NCBI RefSeq assembly: GCF_932526225.1
Contig: NC_064037.1
Location: 3,997,203 to 4,061,202, forward strand
DNA length: 64,000 nt
From: Nematostella vectensis
Lineage: Eukaryota > Cnidaria > Anthozoa > Actiniaria > Edwardsiidae
Reading direction: 5' to 3'
In this document: piece after piece, positions 46,441 through 60,106 of the stretch
How the letters are laid out: each line of letters begins with the position of its first letter
Position numbering within the stretch: the stretch's first letter is position 1
Translations under genes and position numbers: made by a program
The notes under the pieces: model-generated
Databases searched by the model: none
What the model was told of the DNA's origin: nothing
The model's input: only the letters and a program-made list of their open reading frames with translations

Positions 46441-49400
46441 CTATGACATGCATCTTAGACGCCCTTTGTATGTCAAAAGATCGTGATCATATTCTTGGTC
46501 GAGAAACTGCAACATGGCGTTTGTTGTCCTGTCGGGGTCTTCTATTTTAGCGCGTCTTGTTTAACTAAACGTTGTGGGTTTCTTCGGTCTCATAGCACAG
46601 AAATAAGTTCACCGAAGATTAATCCACTTACACTTATAAGTACTGCAGAAAGTTTTGGGGTATTATTCTAGCCTTAGAAAGGCATTAGAAAAGGTTTATA
46701 GGATTTAGTTCTTAAAATGTTATATATTAATATATATTCTATCTGAAATATGGGATCGGGGAACTGTTTAACTTATTCGTCTTTCACTGACCCAATCCGC
46801 CCCACACTAGAGTTTTTCTATTGTATTATTTGCCTAAAATAGATAAAAGCCTAAAGATTAGCATTAGAATTTGAGCTGTTTATCCAGCTTTACATTAATG
46901 TACACATTGTATTATACCGTCTAGAGAGCTTATTGTGTGGGGTGATAAATGTTGAATTGTAAATATACCGAGCGCGGACCTCGTGTTGTGACGTAAGGAA
47001 AACAAAAGTTATATATAGCTTGAAAAGCATCTCATAAATCAGACGTTATTATTCAAGATTAAAATGTCAAAACAAATTGAAACATTTTTTTTAATTTATG
47101 TGTGGTTTGTTTGTACTTTAAATTGTACTAAAATGCACGCTAGAATACAAGAATCCAGAAATTGTGCATGTTCTTATTGGGTGCATGTTCTATTTTCTGT
47201 CGTAACACTAAGAAAATAGGGGGCGTAGACACTATGTATTTTCAACACAAGGACTATTACCATGTCCTTATATTGAAAATATTAGGGTTGGGGGGGGGGG
47301 CACGTGCACCCAGTACCCCGCCCCGCTACGATGCTTATTTTCTGAGAACATTCTGATTGCGTCGCCTTCACATGATGGTTTTCTTGCCGGCTATTAATTG
47401 ATCGCAACATGGGTTGACATCCGCGGAAGCATTTTCTGTTGTTTTGAACGATGGGTTGCCGTAAGATTTCTTTAAAAGCGTTCGGGTAATCTACCGACAG
47501 CATTTTTGTGCAATTTTCAAAACTTAAGAGTGAAAACTTGCCAAGGAGTCATATTTAGCGCAGTCACGGGCAGATAACAGCCGCAAAAACAATTGTTTTT
47601 TACGAGATTCTTGAGGTGCTTCTGAACAACAAGAATGGTCTCTTGGTGGAATGTGATATCAAGCTCAGTTGATATTTGGCGGCTCGAGTGATGTCTATCT
47701 TCAATAGAAAACAATAAATATCACAATCATCGAAACCGTACGACACAAATATAAACGATCTACTGCAACATTCACCGACTCTTTTATTTTCAGTTGATCT
47801 ATAAAAATATTACTGCCAGCGGCATATCCACTGAACTTTCAGAGGGGAAATATAATCCACATATTTGCCCTCCATCCCCGCGCCAGAGTTTCGTATTCTT
47901 CCTGCCTCCCTGGTCACCCCGTGCTCCAAGCGAAGCCCCAAGGATACTCTCCGTTGTTTCTTATCACTCATTCATCTTTCTCTAACAGCCAAAGAAGACA
48001 GAATATTCAGTTGTATTGTGTGACTGTTTTTATCATTATCCTGCCTAGCCTGTCGCTATATTATTATTTAAAGGCTTGGTTGACCACCAGTCATTCGTAA
48101 GCATGACTCAGGGATTTCTAGACAATCGACGTGATGGCTGTTGATTGGCATGATCCGCGTGTCAGCTAGTACATGACAAACCGCACGCACGTGTTCCATA
48201 GCAACCTCCCAACTCGATTTGGCTCGATTGGGATCTCCACGATAGCTTGACCGGGATGCAATTCTAAGCTTTTTTTACGATTTGGACACGGGAATTCGAT
48301 GAGAGTACAAGCGAGATATGGTTTGGGATAATATTGAGAGGCTATTTATGCTTATTTCCTAAGGGGAAATCTTAGGTCTTGTGTTGAAAATACTAGAGTT
48401 TCTATAAAAAATAACCTATCTCTTTTTCTCGCTTCTCGACACGAACCCATTATGCTCTTAGATGCCGAAAGGACGGTTATGGTTTCTTGTGATTTGGAAG
48501 ACCTCGGGGCCGCATGACTGGTATAATCTTCGTCATTCTAGCACATCTCTTTCTTACCCCTTTTTCCTTTAGAAAAAAAAAAACTACTATGTTTCCATGT
48601 GGACGTGGAAGCATGTGTGGACTATTATGAAAATAGCTGCATTCAGTTTTAACGCATTATTTTACAAGGCCAGCTTTTAGCGAAACACCTCTAGAAACAA
48701 TCAACAAAAACCTCATTTAGAATACACTTTTTTTTATAAGAACCTTTTTTATAAGAATATGCCGAGGCTGATAGCGCAGATTTTTTTTTCTTTTTTTATT
48801 CCTGATGCGTTCTAAAATGCAGACCAAAAGTGGATTGTGCTCATAGTAACAACCATATTATTGCTATTGATCATTGGTGTAATTCTCTTCCTAATAATTC
48901 ATTGTGTATTATATTCTTATGTACACTAAAATTAAGAACATCGTTAAGAACATGGTCAGCCTTAAAATGTCCAAAAAATAAGAACGGCCCAGCCTCAACT
49001 GAAAATTAGACGTTCTTATAAAAAAGAGTGTACATCTCGTTATTTCGTCATTTCTCTTCCGTCGAAGAAATATTGTTGACCGACTGAGTCACTGAACTAA
49101 GACAAAATTGTAAAATGACGACATACCCCAAAGTTATATTAAAATGGCCGGAAACTTGCGGCCCAACATGAGGCTCGTACATAACATTTTTATAATACCG
49201 ATTGGTGCCGCCTCCCGAAACAAATAAATCCCCGTTCACAGCTTTTACATGACCGAAATTGATTGAATTGAGGGTCCTTTTGGAAAACGTATTTCATTTA
49301 AGAAGCATTTCGCAAACTATCTGTAATTTAGAGGCTATTTTGGGACTTACAGATTGAAAGAGTTGGTAAAGCCCGGTCACGTGATCCATCAGTAATGCTT

Positions 49401-49530
49401 GTGTCTTTAATCATTTTCGACAGCTGGACTCGACGGTCAGGAAGGAATGTGTAGCCCCTGCTCTAGTCTCAAAAATCACCCGATCACATGCAAAACTTGC
49501 AAAAGCGAACGCAGTTTTCCCACTTAACAG
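46441..49530. other. Intergenic region between B3GLCT and the zinc-finger gene
   Basis: About 3 kb with no supported exon on either strand. It contains ordinary AT-rich sequence, a G10 run at 47290 and scattered short frames that look random. The B3GLCT poly(A) site is not obvious. Confidence 0.5.
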
Positions 49531-49765
49531 ATATATAAGCTTCTGGCTGTACTACAGAGATTACTTTGAAAGCAAAATCGGACTGTAGGAAGGCAGGAAT
49601 TGTAATTTCATCTATTCGACTTTCTATTTTATGTACGTGAGTGGCGCCGAGTGATGCATTTCTAGCGGGAATACTTGCGCTTCAGAGCTACCTACCAAAT
49701 CGAAAAACACAGGGATTAGAAGAAAAACTTAAGAAGAAGCGAACAAGCCTTTATTCTTAGTAAAG
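49531..49765 (+). promoter_or_regulatory. Possible TATA promoter and 5' UTR exon of the zinc-finger gene
   Basis: A TATA-like atatataagc lies at 49531-49540. About 230 bp downstream there is a good donor (TAAAG then GTAAGG, 49765/49766). The next acceptor that fits is at 51205, leading into the first coding exon. A GTCACGTGAT E-box lies upstream near 49378. All of this is inference from spacing and motifs. Confidence 0.3.
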
Positions 49766-51233
49766 GTAAGGGAATTTTTAGGTTTAATTGCAAAAGAAGC
49801 AGGGGGGTGTTTCGCTTAGTTGCTTACGTGAGTACGTATGTAGAAGTAACGTGAACGGACTAGTGTTTTGACCCCAAGAGCTTTGTCAGGGAGGCACGCG
49901 AAAAACTCCATTTCAACGCTCGAGATGACACAAAACCCTATCTATTGTAATAAGATTGGTAAAAACAAATGTCTGCTTCAAAGTTATATATATTTTTTAT
50001 GTTTATATTAGATTTTTCATCATTTCTGAAAAGTCATGCGAGAACTCACGTTTGTGCGAAATGTCTAATCATATCTCCTAGCCAGACCGTCTATTCGGCG
50101 TAAGTCACGAATGACCCCGTGTTGTCACATACAAATTTTTTCGTTTCTTTTCTTTCTTTTTCAAATCCAAAAGTATTATTCATTCTTTCTTTTTTAACTT
50201 AAAAGTATGAATTGTCAAATCTATTGCAAAGCTCCGGTTTTCTTCTTATATGCACTTTTTCTTTCGTGACGTTTTTACACACGTGTAATAAGAACTTTGA
50301 CACGTGTGACATTATTTGAGTAGGTGCATAGGTAGGAAATGATGGTTTTATTTTAACTTCTTTAGAGACCTAGATTATGTTATTAACCTGTTTACGGTTT
50401 TTTTGGGGGGGTTATTGTATTCTTCACCACAGGGATGCCTATTATTCTTGACCGAGTATGAGAACAATGTGGATTTTTTTGTTCGGTGCCGCCCGCTAAT
50501 ATAATCAAGCGTCCAGAACGCTTATAGCCTTGTATAATGTGTTTTTTTAATTGTATTTCTGACAATGTGCCTCTAGGGAATTTGTACGGGTGGTATATTA
50601 CCCCCAATCGTATATATCCAAGGTCAGCAACACACCAGGACCTCATGTTGTGTAAATTATTTGATTTATTTTTTCGCATTGATGAATCCAAGCTATATAC
50701 TTTATACTTAGTAGCCCCTTATATTAAAGCTATTGTACTTCGAATGGGATGATTTTAACATTTTTAATGTCTTCCCAGAAAAATATATTTTAAAAATTGT
50801 TTTTTTGTTTGTTTATAAAAGTGTGCTACTATAGACCTTCCATGAATTTGGACGTGACCCTCTATAAACCTTTCATTCACTTTCAGACATTTTTATATTG
50901 ACTAGAGTAACAAAATCATTTTCCAAGAGAGAGCGATTCACCACACTTTTTAGAATATGCGATAGTTTTGAGAGTTGAAGATCAACAGACGCTATTAAAG
51001 GAATGTATTGGGAAATCGGCATTGATGCTAGACTTCATTGAGCACAATTAGTATGCATATAAAGTTTTCAAATTATTGTTCTTTAATGCAGTTATTTCCA
51101 GTTTATTTCATTTAGAGCAATGCACATTGATGTTATGTATTTGTCAAATATATGATTTGCATACAAGTATGTGCAGTATACTTTATTTGTTCCTTTTAAT
51201 TGCAGGAGTATGTACTGACACTAATAAGCAATC

Positions 51234-54200
51234 ATGTGCCCTATCACTGAACCAACCAGATGCAAGGAGCCGCCAAGGAAACGCTTCCGGACACACAAGG
51301 ACATAAATCATTTTCTTCAAAAGACTGAGGAGATAGAAATAGTTGATGCCTCTCCAAAACATTTGCTGTCTGAAACTCCAGAAGACCAAGATGCAGAATA
51401 TGAAACACAATCTCTTGCCCCACAAGGTGTTTATACAGAAGAGACTTTGAATGAGAGTGAAGTCAACGATGATCTAGAGGAGAGAGAATCAACAGGAACA
51501 CCTGATAATGGTGTGCTTTGCTTTGAATGTTTTTTATAGTTATTATCATGGTTTGTTCTATTCAAACTTCAAGTTCAACTAGGTATACAAAGTTTAAAAG
51601 TTTAAGAATCCAATTTGAACAGTTGAGTTGTCAAAACTAGGACAAGCATTCCATAAGTTAAACAAAGATTGGCCTCATCCTATATGACATCCTGATTTTA
51701 ATTCCCTTGATACCTTTGTTATAGTATGGCCTGGGTGATGCCTGTGATGAGGACAACTAAGCTATTGTAATACAAGATTTGAATAGCTTTACTGATTTTA
51801 ATTCCCTTGATACCTTTGTCATAGTACGGCCTGGGTGATGCCTGTGATGAGGACAACTAAGCTATTGTGATATTAGCTGTGAATAGCTTTATTTTAGCCC
51901 AAACATGCTTAGGCTTATCAATTCACCTACCAACAGATGGACATTTGTTTAGACTCCCACAAACATTTCCCTGAATTTACCAGACCATGTGGTTTATAAG
52001 TGTGAATTGTAAAGTGGCATGTTACTTTCTTCTACAAGCAAATGTTTTGGGTTTGCTCAGGTTCTACCCAGTATATTTTATCATAGTGCATCACATTCAA
52101 TGCATTTTTTTTTATCTCTCTTGCCACCAGTTGACGAGAGGTATTCAATCAAGAAAAACAAACCATTCATGTGTGAGAGATGTGACGAGGAATTTGATGG
52201 GATGGCATCATGGCGCCAGCACTGCAGAAACTTACATGGTGACCAGAAGTACTACAAATGTAACGTCTGTGGCAAGCTGTTTAGTCACCCAAGCAGTAGA
52301 AACATTCACCTGAGACTGCACTCTGGCGAGAAACCATATGAGTGTACAACATGTGGAAAGCGCTTCAGGGTGTCTTCACACCTCAAAGACCACATCAGAG
52401 TCCATACTGGTGGGTTTGCCACATTGGAAGAAGAATATTGCAATGTTTGACAATACATCAATCGAGAGTGTTGACACCCTATCCCCGATTTATTATATTA
52501 TCTGCACATCTACCAATGTGAATTTAAATTTAGCTATGCTTTCATATGCTTTCATTCAAAAATGAAATGCCTAGGGGTCCCCACATAGCTCTCAAATACT
52601 TTTTGAATGTTAACAGTGACATTATTGTTTGATTTTGTCCAAATTCAGGTGAGCGCCCCTATGTGTGTGACATCTGTCAGAAAGGCTTCAAGCAGTCCAG
52701 TGACCTAAAAAAGCACCGCCGCACACACACTCTGGACAAGCCCTTCAAGTGCCCTTTCTGCGCTTCAGCATTCACACGCTCTCATCACTGCAGGGGGCAC
52801 ATAAACTCCGTACATAAGTTCTTCAGATGTGCCATCTGTAGTGCCATGTTCACGACCGAAGAGGCATTCTCCAAGCACAAGGAGATGCACCCTGAAGGGG
52901 AGGCGAATAAAGAGGAGGATGTTCTGAATGGTGAAGGCATCAACACAAAACAAGTGCAGCAACACCCGACGTCAACCAAAAATCACCAGCCTGCGCAAGG
53001 TGTCCCTCCCGAGAAGACAGAAGATTCCTTGCAAGTCTGTCATGATGCCTGCACACCTTACCCACCAGAGGCAAGGCCTGGCAAGACAGTCTATGCTTCA
53101 AGCCATTCACATGAAAGTATGGTTTTAGCTGAGTTCATGGCTAAAATGGCAGCCTGTAGATCTGCCCATGATCGCAACATTACATCAAGAAAAGACGCCC
53201 TACTAAAGAAACCTGAGGCTTCTTCTCTGCAATATGAAAACATACCACACCAGTCTGCTCGGAAAGAGGAAGAGAACCCACAAAGACTAGAAAGTGAACC
53301 TCTTCTTTTTCGACCTCCACTCAGACGCTATTCACTGCAAGACCATCAGCGCCATTTTAAAGTCATGAAGACCCAACAGTGGCTCGAGACAGAAGGTGAG
53401 CCAAATACATTGGGTCAGGACTACAGAAGGCAGAGAACAGCTCCAGGGGTCCACCCACAAGATGATGAAGATGGCACAAGAAGAGAAGAGGCAGTGAACA
53501 GAGAGATCCTTGAGGTTCAACTGAAAGAGCGTCCTGCCTCCTCGCCCCTTCCTCAGAGCCAGTCCACCCAAGTGTGCCATAGGGTGTCTGTCATCCAGTA
53601 TCACTCCAGCTCTCTTCAAGTGTCAAACCAGGAGAGACGTACTAGTGCAAGTGGCCCCAAGTCAAGGGACAGAATGTGTGACAATAGTCTGGAAAAAGAT
53701 GACAAGCCCTGTGATGATCCACCCAAGGAAGAAAGTGAGCTCTGTGATGACCCACCCAAGGTAAAAGGTGAGCTCTGTGATGACACACCAAAGGTAGATA
53801 ATGAGCTTGGTAATGACCCACCCAAGGTAGAGGGTGAGCTCTGTGATGATCCACCTAAAAGTGATAAGCTTTGCAATGACCCACCTAATCAAAATAAGGT
53901 CTGTGACAAACGCAAAGGTGACATCCAGCTGTGTGACACCCCATCCAAGCGACAAGAAGAGCAAGGCAGTGATACACTCGAGGAGAAGGCTGAAAGTACT
54001 GATAGTAAATTGAAAGGAACACCTCTAATGAGTGGCTATAATGAGCCTTTTGTACCAGCAAACGACAGGGCTTTTACGGAGCATTTGCATCTGGCCCCAA
54101 TACACATTAGCCCATATGGGTCTTATGGTGTTTCAAGGCAGTTCATAAAGCAGCCATTCGGCTTCCAACGTCATCTTCCAGATGGGCCCTTCCCAATGTA

Positions 54201-56888
54201 CACTCCAGGGATGCCCCTGCCCCCACACAGGGGCTTTATGGACACTATGTATATGGTCCCTCACCAGACTATGTACTACAAGGATGAAGAGCTCAAGCGT
54301 GAGTTCCTTTCTGCAAGGTACACCAGGTTACCCAGTGATGACCGCTCACAGCGGCCAACACCCGCCAACTCTGTGGAAGGTTCACTTGAAGACAGGGACG
54401 AGCAGAGTGATGGTGAGAGTGTGGAAATCAAAACAGAGGAGGAAGAGAGCATGGATGATAAGTCAAGGTTCATTGACATCGCTCCTAAACCATTGCAGAA
54501 GCGCAGTAGAGGTGGGTGCTCTATGGCTGTTGCCAAATGAAACATAATATTATAGAATAGGAAAAAGAACGGTGCTTTAGGAGAAATAGTTTCATTATCC
54601 CATCTACAACTTAATAGCCTGTACAAGAGCAGGTACAGGACATTGGGACAGGACATTGGTTAATTGGGAGTTAGGAAGCACCTCCCAAAAAGGAGGGAAG
54701 CAGACACCAAATATGTGGCTGCAGATAAATTTCTGTAACAAAACAAACTGGCTTGGAGATCTATGACTGGCTCCCCCAAATACTTATGCAGTGCCTGATT
54801 TTCTCCTTTTCAGGAGGGGTGCACAAGGAGTCTGATGAGGCTGACAAACCACACCGCTGCCCAGTCTGCAAGAAATGCTTCTCTCGTGCCAGTCTCCTTA
54901 AACAGCACTCAGTCATTCACCAAGGCAACAAGAGATTCAAGTTCAAGTGTGATGTGTGTGATAAGATGTTCCGTACTCGCAGCCATCTGCGTGATCATGT
55001 ACGCATCCACACAGGTAAGCAATGTTTACGTATCCATATCCACACTCATATGTCGCACTTATAAGTTATAGCATGGCACGAGGGGAATGTAGTGATTTAA
55101 TGTCCCCGCAACCGAGGGGACATAAATTTACTAAATTCCCCTAGATGCCATGCTATAACTTTGTAATACCATGATCACCGAGGAAATAACATCACGACTA
55201 CGAGTAATATTAGGTTGGATTAGCGAACACAGTTCAATGGATCAGGGCATTGCATGCGCATTGTTCTTTTTATCTAGAGAACACACATTTTTCATGAACA
55301 ATTCTCAAATCAAACATAGTTGATTTACATAGTTGCCTACCTATGGACGTCATTAGCACACATGCATGTAGCAATCAAAATCGTCACGAGATGAAATACT
55401 CTGGTCTCTTGGCGCAGGGTCTATTCCTGTGCTAATCAGGAAGCTGCCTTCTATTTGTTTCCCTGGTGGAAACTAGAAGACAAGCATCTTGGTTCTAAAT
55501 TTCTCTCATGCACTGATGTATTAGAAGATGTTAGACTGATGTATTTAGAAGACAAAAGATTCTTTTTTTTTAATTTCCCTCATTTTTAATGCATGAGGAA
55601 AATTTAGAAACTAAATCTCGCTCATCATTAATGCATGAGAGAAAATTTAGAACTATCTATTGTTTCGAGGGAATTTCGCTAGTAATCGTCCCTCAGAAAA
55701 CAAAAGAATCCGAGGTGATCATGGTATTACTGTATCCCTAACCATAGCCACCCTCAGTAGCTAGCTAAGAGTAGGGCCAATAAGAGGCCATGTTTTTTGT
55801 CAGTTTGAACAGTGACATGACCTTCAACTCATCCTTAACCCGGATTACATAGTTGACCTTGACCTCATACTTGGGTCGCTTTCGTCCATTAGGGGAACGT
55901 CCATTCAAGTGCCATATTTGCTCGCGTGCCTTCAAGCAGTCAAGTGACTTGAAGAAGCACATCAACCTGCACACAGGGGCCAACCAGTTCAAGTGCGAGG
56001 AGTGCAACCTGGAGTTCCGCAGAGCAGATGCACTCCGCAAACACAGACTAGGGCACTCAGATGAGAGCACATTCGGGTGTGAGCAGTGTGGCAGAGTTTT
56101 CCAGCACATCAGTGCCCTACGACAACACCGGACTATGCACTCAGGTATAGTGTAATTTGATGTATAGTTGCGTCCCATACAATGGAACCTGGGTGCCTTT
56201 GTGGCACGCCATTACTCTAGAATACACGTACCTCTCACCCTAGGGTTCAGTTCCCACTTCCAACTTGAATTACGCTTGTTTATTCTCACCTTTTCTCCAG
56301 GTTCTCTGACTTTTCTCCCTTTACACAACCCAAAACCTTTCATCCTAAGCTATGCTCTGTGATCCTGTAAGTCGTATGGCAGCTACTTGAGAAACTCTCC
56401 TATGCTTTAGCTCTGTCACGTTTTAGCCGCCCTCTCACATATGAGCAAACTAGCTACAAGCAGGATGATTAGTCTCCCAAAAATGTTAGATTAACAGATA
56501 TGCCAAGTGACCAATTGATGCTTACTATCTTGCTCCCAGTAATAATGACCGAATGCTGCATTAATTTTCAGGCCAGTCAACAAAACCTATGCGCTCGATC
56601 TTCCGCTGTAACTACTGCTTCAAGACATTCTCTAAGGAAGAGAGCTACCGCTCTCACTGTGAAGAGCACAAGCAGCAACGTGAGGGCATCTCCCATGGCT
56701 CGCTGCTTAATTGCACTATCTGCTGTACACAGCTGTCCTGTGAGGGAGACTTGCGTGATCACATGAACATTCACACCGGTAACAAACCATACAAGTGCTT
56801 CGCTTGCGGCAAAGAATTCTGCATTGCAATTCACCTGCAAGAGCACCTCAAGATCCATGCCGATATGATGGCACATGCTCAGGGTTAA
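51234..56888 (+). CDS. C2H2 zinc-finger protein with 14 fingers
   Basis: Probable nuclear DNA-binding regulator; no specific orthologue recognised. Coding exons: 51234-51510, 52131-52409, 52649-54511, 54814-55014, 55893-56144, 56572-56888; 1062 residues. The ATG at 51234 is chosen because the frame upstream in the same exon (acceptor 51205) is stopped. Fingers per exon: 3 in exon 2 (first one irregular), 3 in exon 3, 2 in exon 4, 3 in exon 5, 3 in exon 6 (e.g. CNVCGKLFSHPSSRNIHLRLH minus the last residue, CDICQKGFKQSSDLKKHRRT, CDVCDKMFRTRSHLRDHVRI). Exon 3 adds a ~500-residue polar linker with an acidic 11-residue repeat (DDPPK type) and a VEIKTEEEE stretch containing a SUMO consensus (IKTE). 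Linker HTGE/HTGN segments join fingers. Every intron is phase 1, splitting the Gly codon of an HTG linker or equivalent. If intron 3 is retained, translation stops at 54540. Confidence 0.93.
51692..51892. repeat. 100-bp tandem duplication in the zinc-finger gene intron 1
   Basis: Two adjacent copies, starting at 51692 and 51792, are nearly identical (both contain ggcctgggtgatgcctgtga). Confidence 0.85.
53690..53905 (+). repeat. Coding 33-bp repeat (11-residue acidic repeat), about 6 copies
   Basis: Within exon 52649-54511, units of the type CDDPPKVKGEL repeat six times with substitutions. The unit length is a multiple of three and the frame is preserved. This is the only array in the window that is clearly translated in full. 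Confidence 0.85.
55163..55730. mobile_element. MITE-like element with ~20-bp inverted ends in zinc-finger intron 4
   Basis: The left end gtaataccatgatcaccgag and the right end gaggtgatcatggtattac are inverted copies. Just outside, 55067-55088 and 55135-55160 form a second inverted pair (ttatagcatgg and ccatgctataa). No coding frame inside. Confidence 0.65.
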
Positions 56889-59600
56889 CTTATGCACGGT
56901 ACTTCTCCTTACTATGGTATACCCTGATATGGCCATGGATCAGTATATTGTGCATAGAATCACGTGATCACTGATGGTTGAGAGAATTTGTGAAATGGAT
57001 CATTCTCGGGAATCGTTTTCCAACAAGGTTATATGCAGAGAAAATACAAGTCCTCTCCATTAGTAGGCTGCCTATGCTAGCATAAATGCTGGAGTGACCG
57101 TCCACTTATAATGCTGGCAGACCTCAAGCAGGTGAAACGGAAAGTGGTTAGTGGGTGCCAAAGGTCTGAGCAGGTTCTCAGAGCTTATTCGTAGCGTAAA
57201 TATTGATATGTTGAAATTTACATAGCATAGTAATTATAGTACATTGAAGAGGCTCACAAGGTACAGTGATGTATGTGTGATTGAATTTTTGTGAAGTAAG
57301 GGCAGTGTTTTATAGATAGCTATTCCTGGAAATTTATAGAAAAAATATCGTGGCTGTGTACAGTGAAGGTGAATGATTTTATTGTTCTTTAAAGTCAAAA
57401 CAATGGTTCCATACGCTAGAACACGCAATAGATGACTAAGGAATCACGTTGAGAAAAAATTAATTATTTCAAAGAAAGTAATCCCTTTCTGACTTTCTGG
57501 GTTATACGTAAGCGCTAATTTAAATAGCGCTTAATAAGTTAATTTTTGTTGTTATTTTGCCGCCAAAAGGCTGAGCGCGCGCGAGTTTTCCACTAAAAAA
57601 GTCACGTGATTTTTTATAGCAAGGTTGCGTATTGATTCAAACGTTTTTTACATCAAAATTGGGGTGTGAGTGACTAGCGAACTTAGCGTGAGTAACAATA
57701 TGTGTGGGGGCGAATGTTGTCATTGCACATAGTTGACTCTAAAACCTTGTAAACCCGTTTACTCCTAGACCGCCCCTAGTCGCACGTGTTCTCAGGCCAA
57801 TAAAGTAAAAAGAAAAACAAATCAGGAATGAGTTAGAGAACCTGTCATAGTTGATTGAGTTTAAGGGCACGTTTTTTTCCTATCATCCTAGAATGGTATT
57901 CGAGTCATTCTGCTACAGGTAGCAAAATGGGTGGAATGGCCTTCATTCCATTCCGGAATGGGAACGCGGGATGACCATTCTCATTCCGGAATCACGAGTA
58001 AAAAAAATACGTACCCTAAGATAGTGTATATAAAAACAATTCCTTCCGGGCGCTTGCTCTCACCAGGCTTGTTTAGTAGGCCTTTTTCTGCCTGTGAACG
58101 CATGCGTTATGTTTACCTCGTTGTTAGCAACATAAAAGAATGTCTCTTAGCCTTCCATTTGTTTTTATCAACATGCAAAAGTCTTTCTAGCCACCAAAAT
58201 AGTCTGTGAAAATATCTTAGTTCCTTACTTAAAGCAAATGGACATCGACAATTTTCATGACTCATTATTATTCGAGGGTTTTGAATTGTGGCTCGATTGA
58301 AATTCTTTTAATGGCTTTTTAGACTTGTTTTCTCATAAAAAATTATACCGTTTCTTCGATATTTCGAGTAGATGTAATTTACTCAATTTACTTTATAAAA
58401 ATTAAGCCAATATATCGGTGTGTATCTTTAGACCCTGTGTCGCTGAACGTATTGTATCTGTTTATTTTGTAATATTGCTCGCGAGTCGTAGAAAACCAGA
58501 ATCCATCTTCCTTTTACCGTTCTTTTTCGTGACCTCACGCAACCACGTGTTCCCATTTGTCTTAAGTAAACTAGTGATTGGCTCATCACTCACGTGACCG
58601 TTGCCGTGAACTCTCATTGGTTCAACACGGAAACCAGTTAAAGATAGTAATCACAAGTTTTGGTGGATTTGGGTCTTCTAAACTATTAAAAGCAAAGAGT
58701 AAGGTTTTTCCTACGCCCTTAGGGCGCTGTCTACCTTGGGTAGAATCCTTACTATAAATCCTTACAGTCAATCAAAGCTTGCCTTATGTTTTCACGTGCG
58801 CTTTGATGATCTTTACTGTATAACAGTTAAAGTATTTGTTAGATTAGCATTGTGTGATGTCTGACGTCTTATTGATCACGTGGTAGTTAGGTTACCATAG
58901 TAACGAAATGTAACCCATGTGGGATATGACAATAAACAATGTGATAGTTATCATTGATATTGTCCATGTCAATGCTAGCCTGAGTATCGGGGGTGGTGGA
59001 GGGGCAGCGCGTACTAAAATGATGAAAGTGAGAAAAGAGAACCAAAAGAGGCAGATTTTGAACTAGTTATTTTTCTGGATGGCAAACCCACAACATACGT
59101 GCTCCTTGAGGACAATTTCGGTAACTCCTGTGAATTTCGCGCGTTTTTCTCTGCTTAGTCAGAATGTTACACGCAAGTGCTCAAGGGAGCCCACAGGGAG
59201 CCCACTCTTCATGGATGGTGAAAGCTGATGTTCCCTTATTTCTTCTTTTTTATCCTTTTCTCACTGGATAACCACTCGCCCCTTTCCCTACCCCAACACG
59301 CACACAAAAAAGTACACAAACTTCTTCCCCTTTAAGCGTACTTCTCTTATGATTTATAATTATAAGATTTACAATGCGGCATGTGTTCCATTCAAGCTTT
59401 CAGTTTTTGCTCGTGTTTTCTAAAAAAGAAGAGAAAAAGATTGGTCCATATACCAAGACGTGAGGTACAGATACAAATCATATGCAAAGTGACTAATGTT
59501 TGAAAATTTTTAATGAAATACAACTTTTTGGCGATCGAGGGGTGTATGCACGCCTCCCCTGCGCAACACAACCCTAGCTACGCGCTTGACTTAAATGATA
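56889..59600. other. Intergenic region downstream of the zinc-finger gene
   Basis: No supported exon in about 2.7 kb. It contains repeated attccggaatg motifs near 57890-57990 and a cluster of CACGTG E-boxes at 58544, 58591, 58793 and 58877 (separate entry). Confidence 0.5.
58540..58885. promoter_or_regulatory. E-box cluster with CCAAT-type motifs
   Basis: Four CACGTG hexamers within 340 bp (58544, 58591, 58793, 58877). The second sits in CTCACGTGACC, between ATTGG motifs at 58577 and 58617. The arrangement resembles a promoter or enhancer for bHLH-ZIP factors, but no adjacent transcript can be assigned. Confidence 0.35.
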
Positions 59601-59604
59601 GGAG

Positions 59605-60092
59605 AAACAAGGGGGGCATAGCAGCAAACTAGAAACAAGGGGGGACAAGTAGTAGACTAGAAACAAGGGGGGACAAGTAGCAGACTAGAAACAAGGGGGA
59701 CAAGTAGTAGACTAGAAACAAGGGGGGACAAGTAGTAGACTAGAAACAAGGGGGGACAAGTAGCAGACTAGAAACAAGGGGCGGACAAGTAGCAGACTAG
59801 AAACAAGGGGCGGACAAGTAGTAGACTAGAAACAAGGGGGGCATAGCAGCAAACTAGAAACAAGGGGGGACAAGTAGTAGACTAGAAACAAGGGGGGACA
59901 AGTAGCAGAGTAGAAACAAGGGGGGACAAGTAGTAGACTAGAAACAAGGGGGGACAAGTAGTAGACTAGAAACAAGGGGGGACAAGTAGTAGACTAGAAA
60001 CAAGGGGGGACAAGTAGTAGACGAGAAACAAGGGGGGACAAGTAGTAGACTAGAAACAAGGGGGGACAAGTACAAACTAGAAACAAGGGGGA
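59605..60092. repeat. 28-bp minisatellite, about 17 copies
   Basis: The unit is gactagaaacaaggggggac plus aagtagta. Variants gcatagcagcaaa and gggcggac mark some units, and two gcatag units about 220 bp apart suggest a block duplication. It ends next to the inverted-repeat element at 60107. Confidence 0.93.
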
Positions 60093-60106
60093 CTGCCCTC
60101 ATATAT

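Noticed and set aside
50392-50752. Overlapping ~70-100-codon frames on both strands
   Set aside because: No family resemblance, no splice consistency, low-complexity surroundings.
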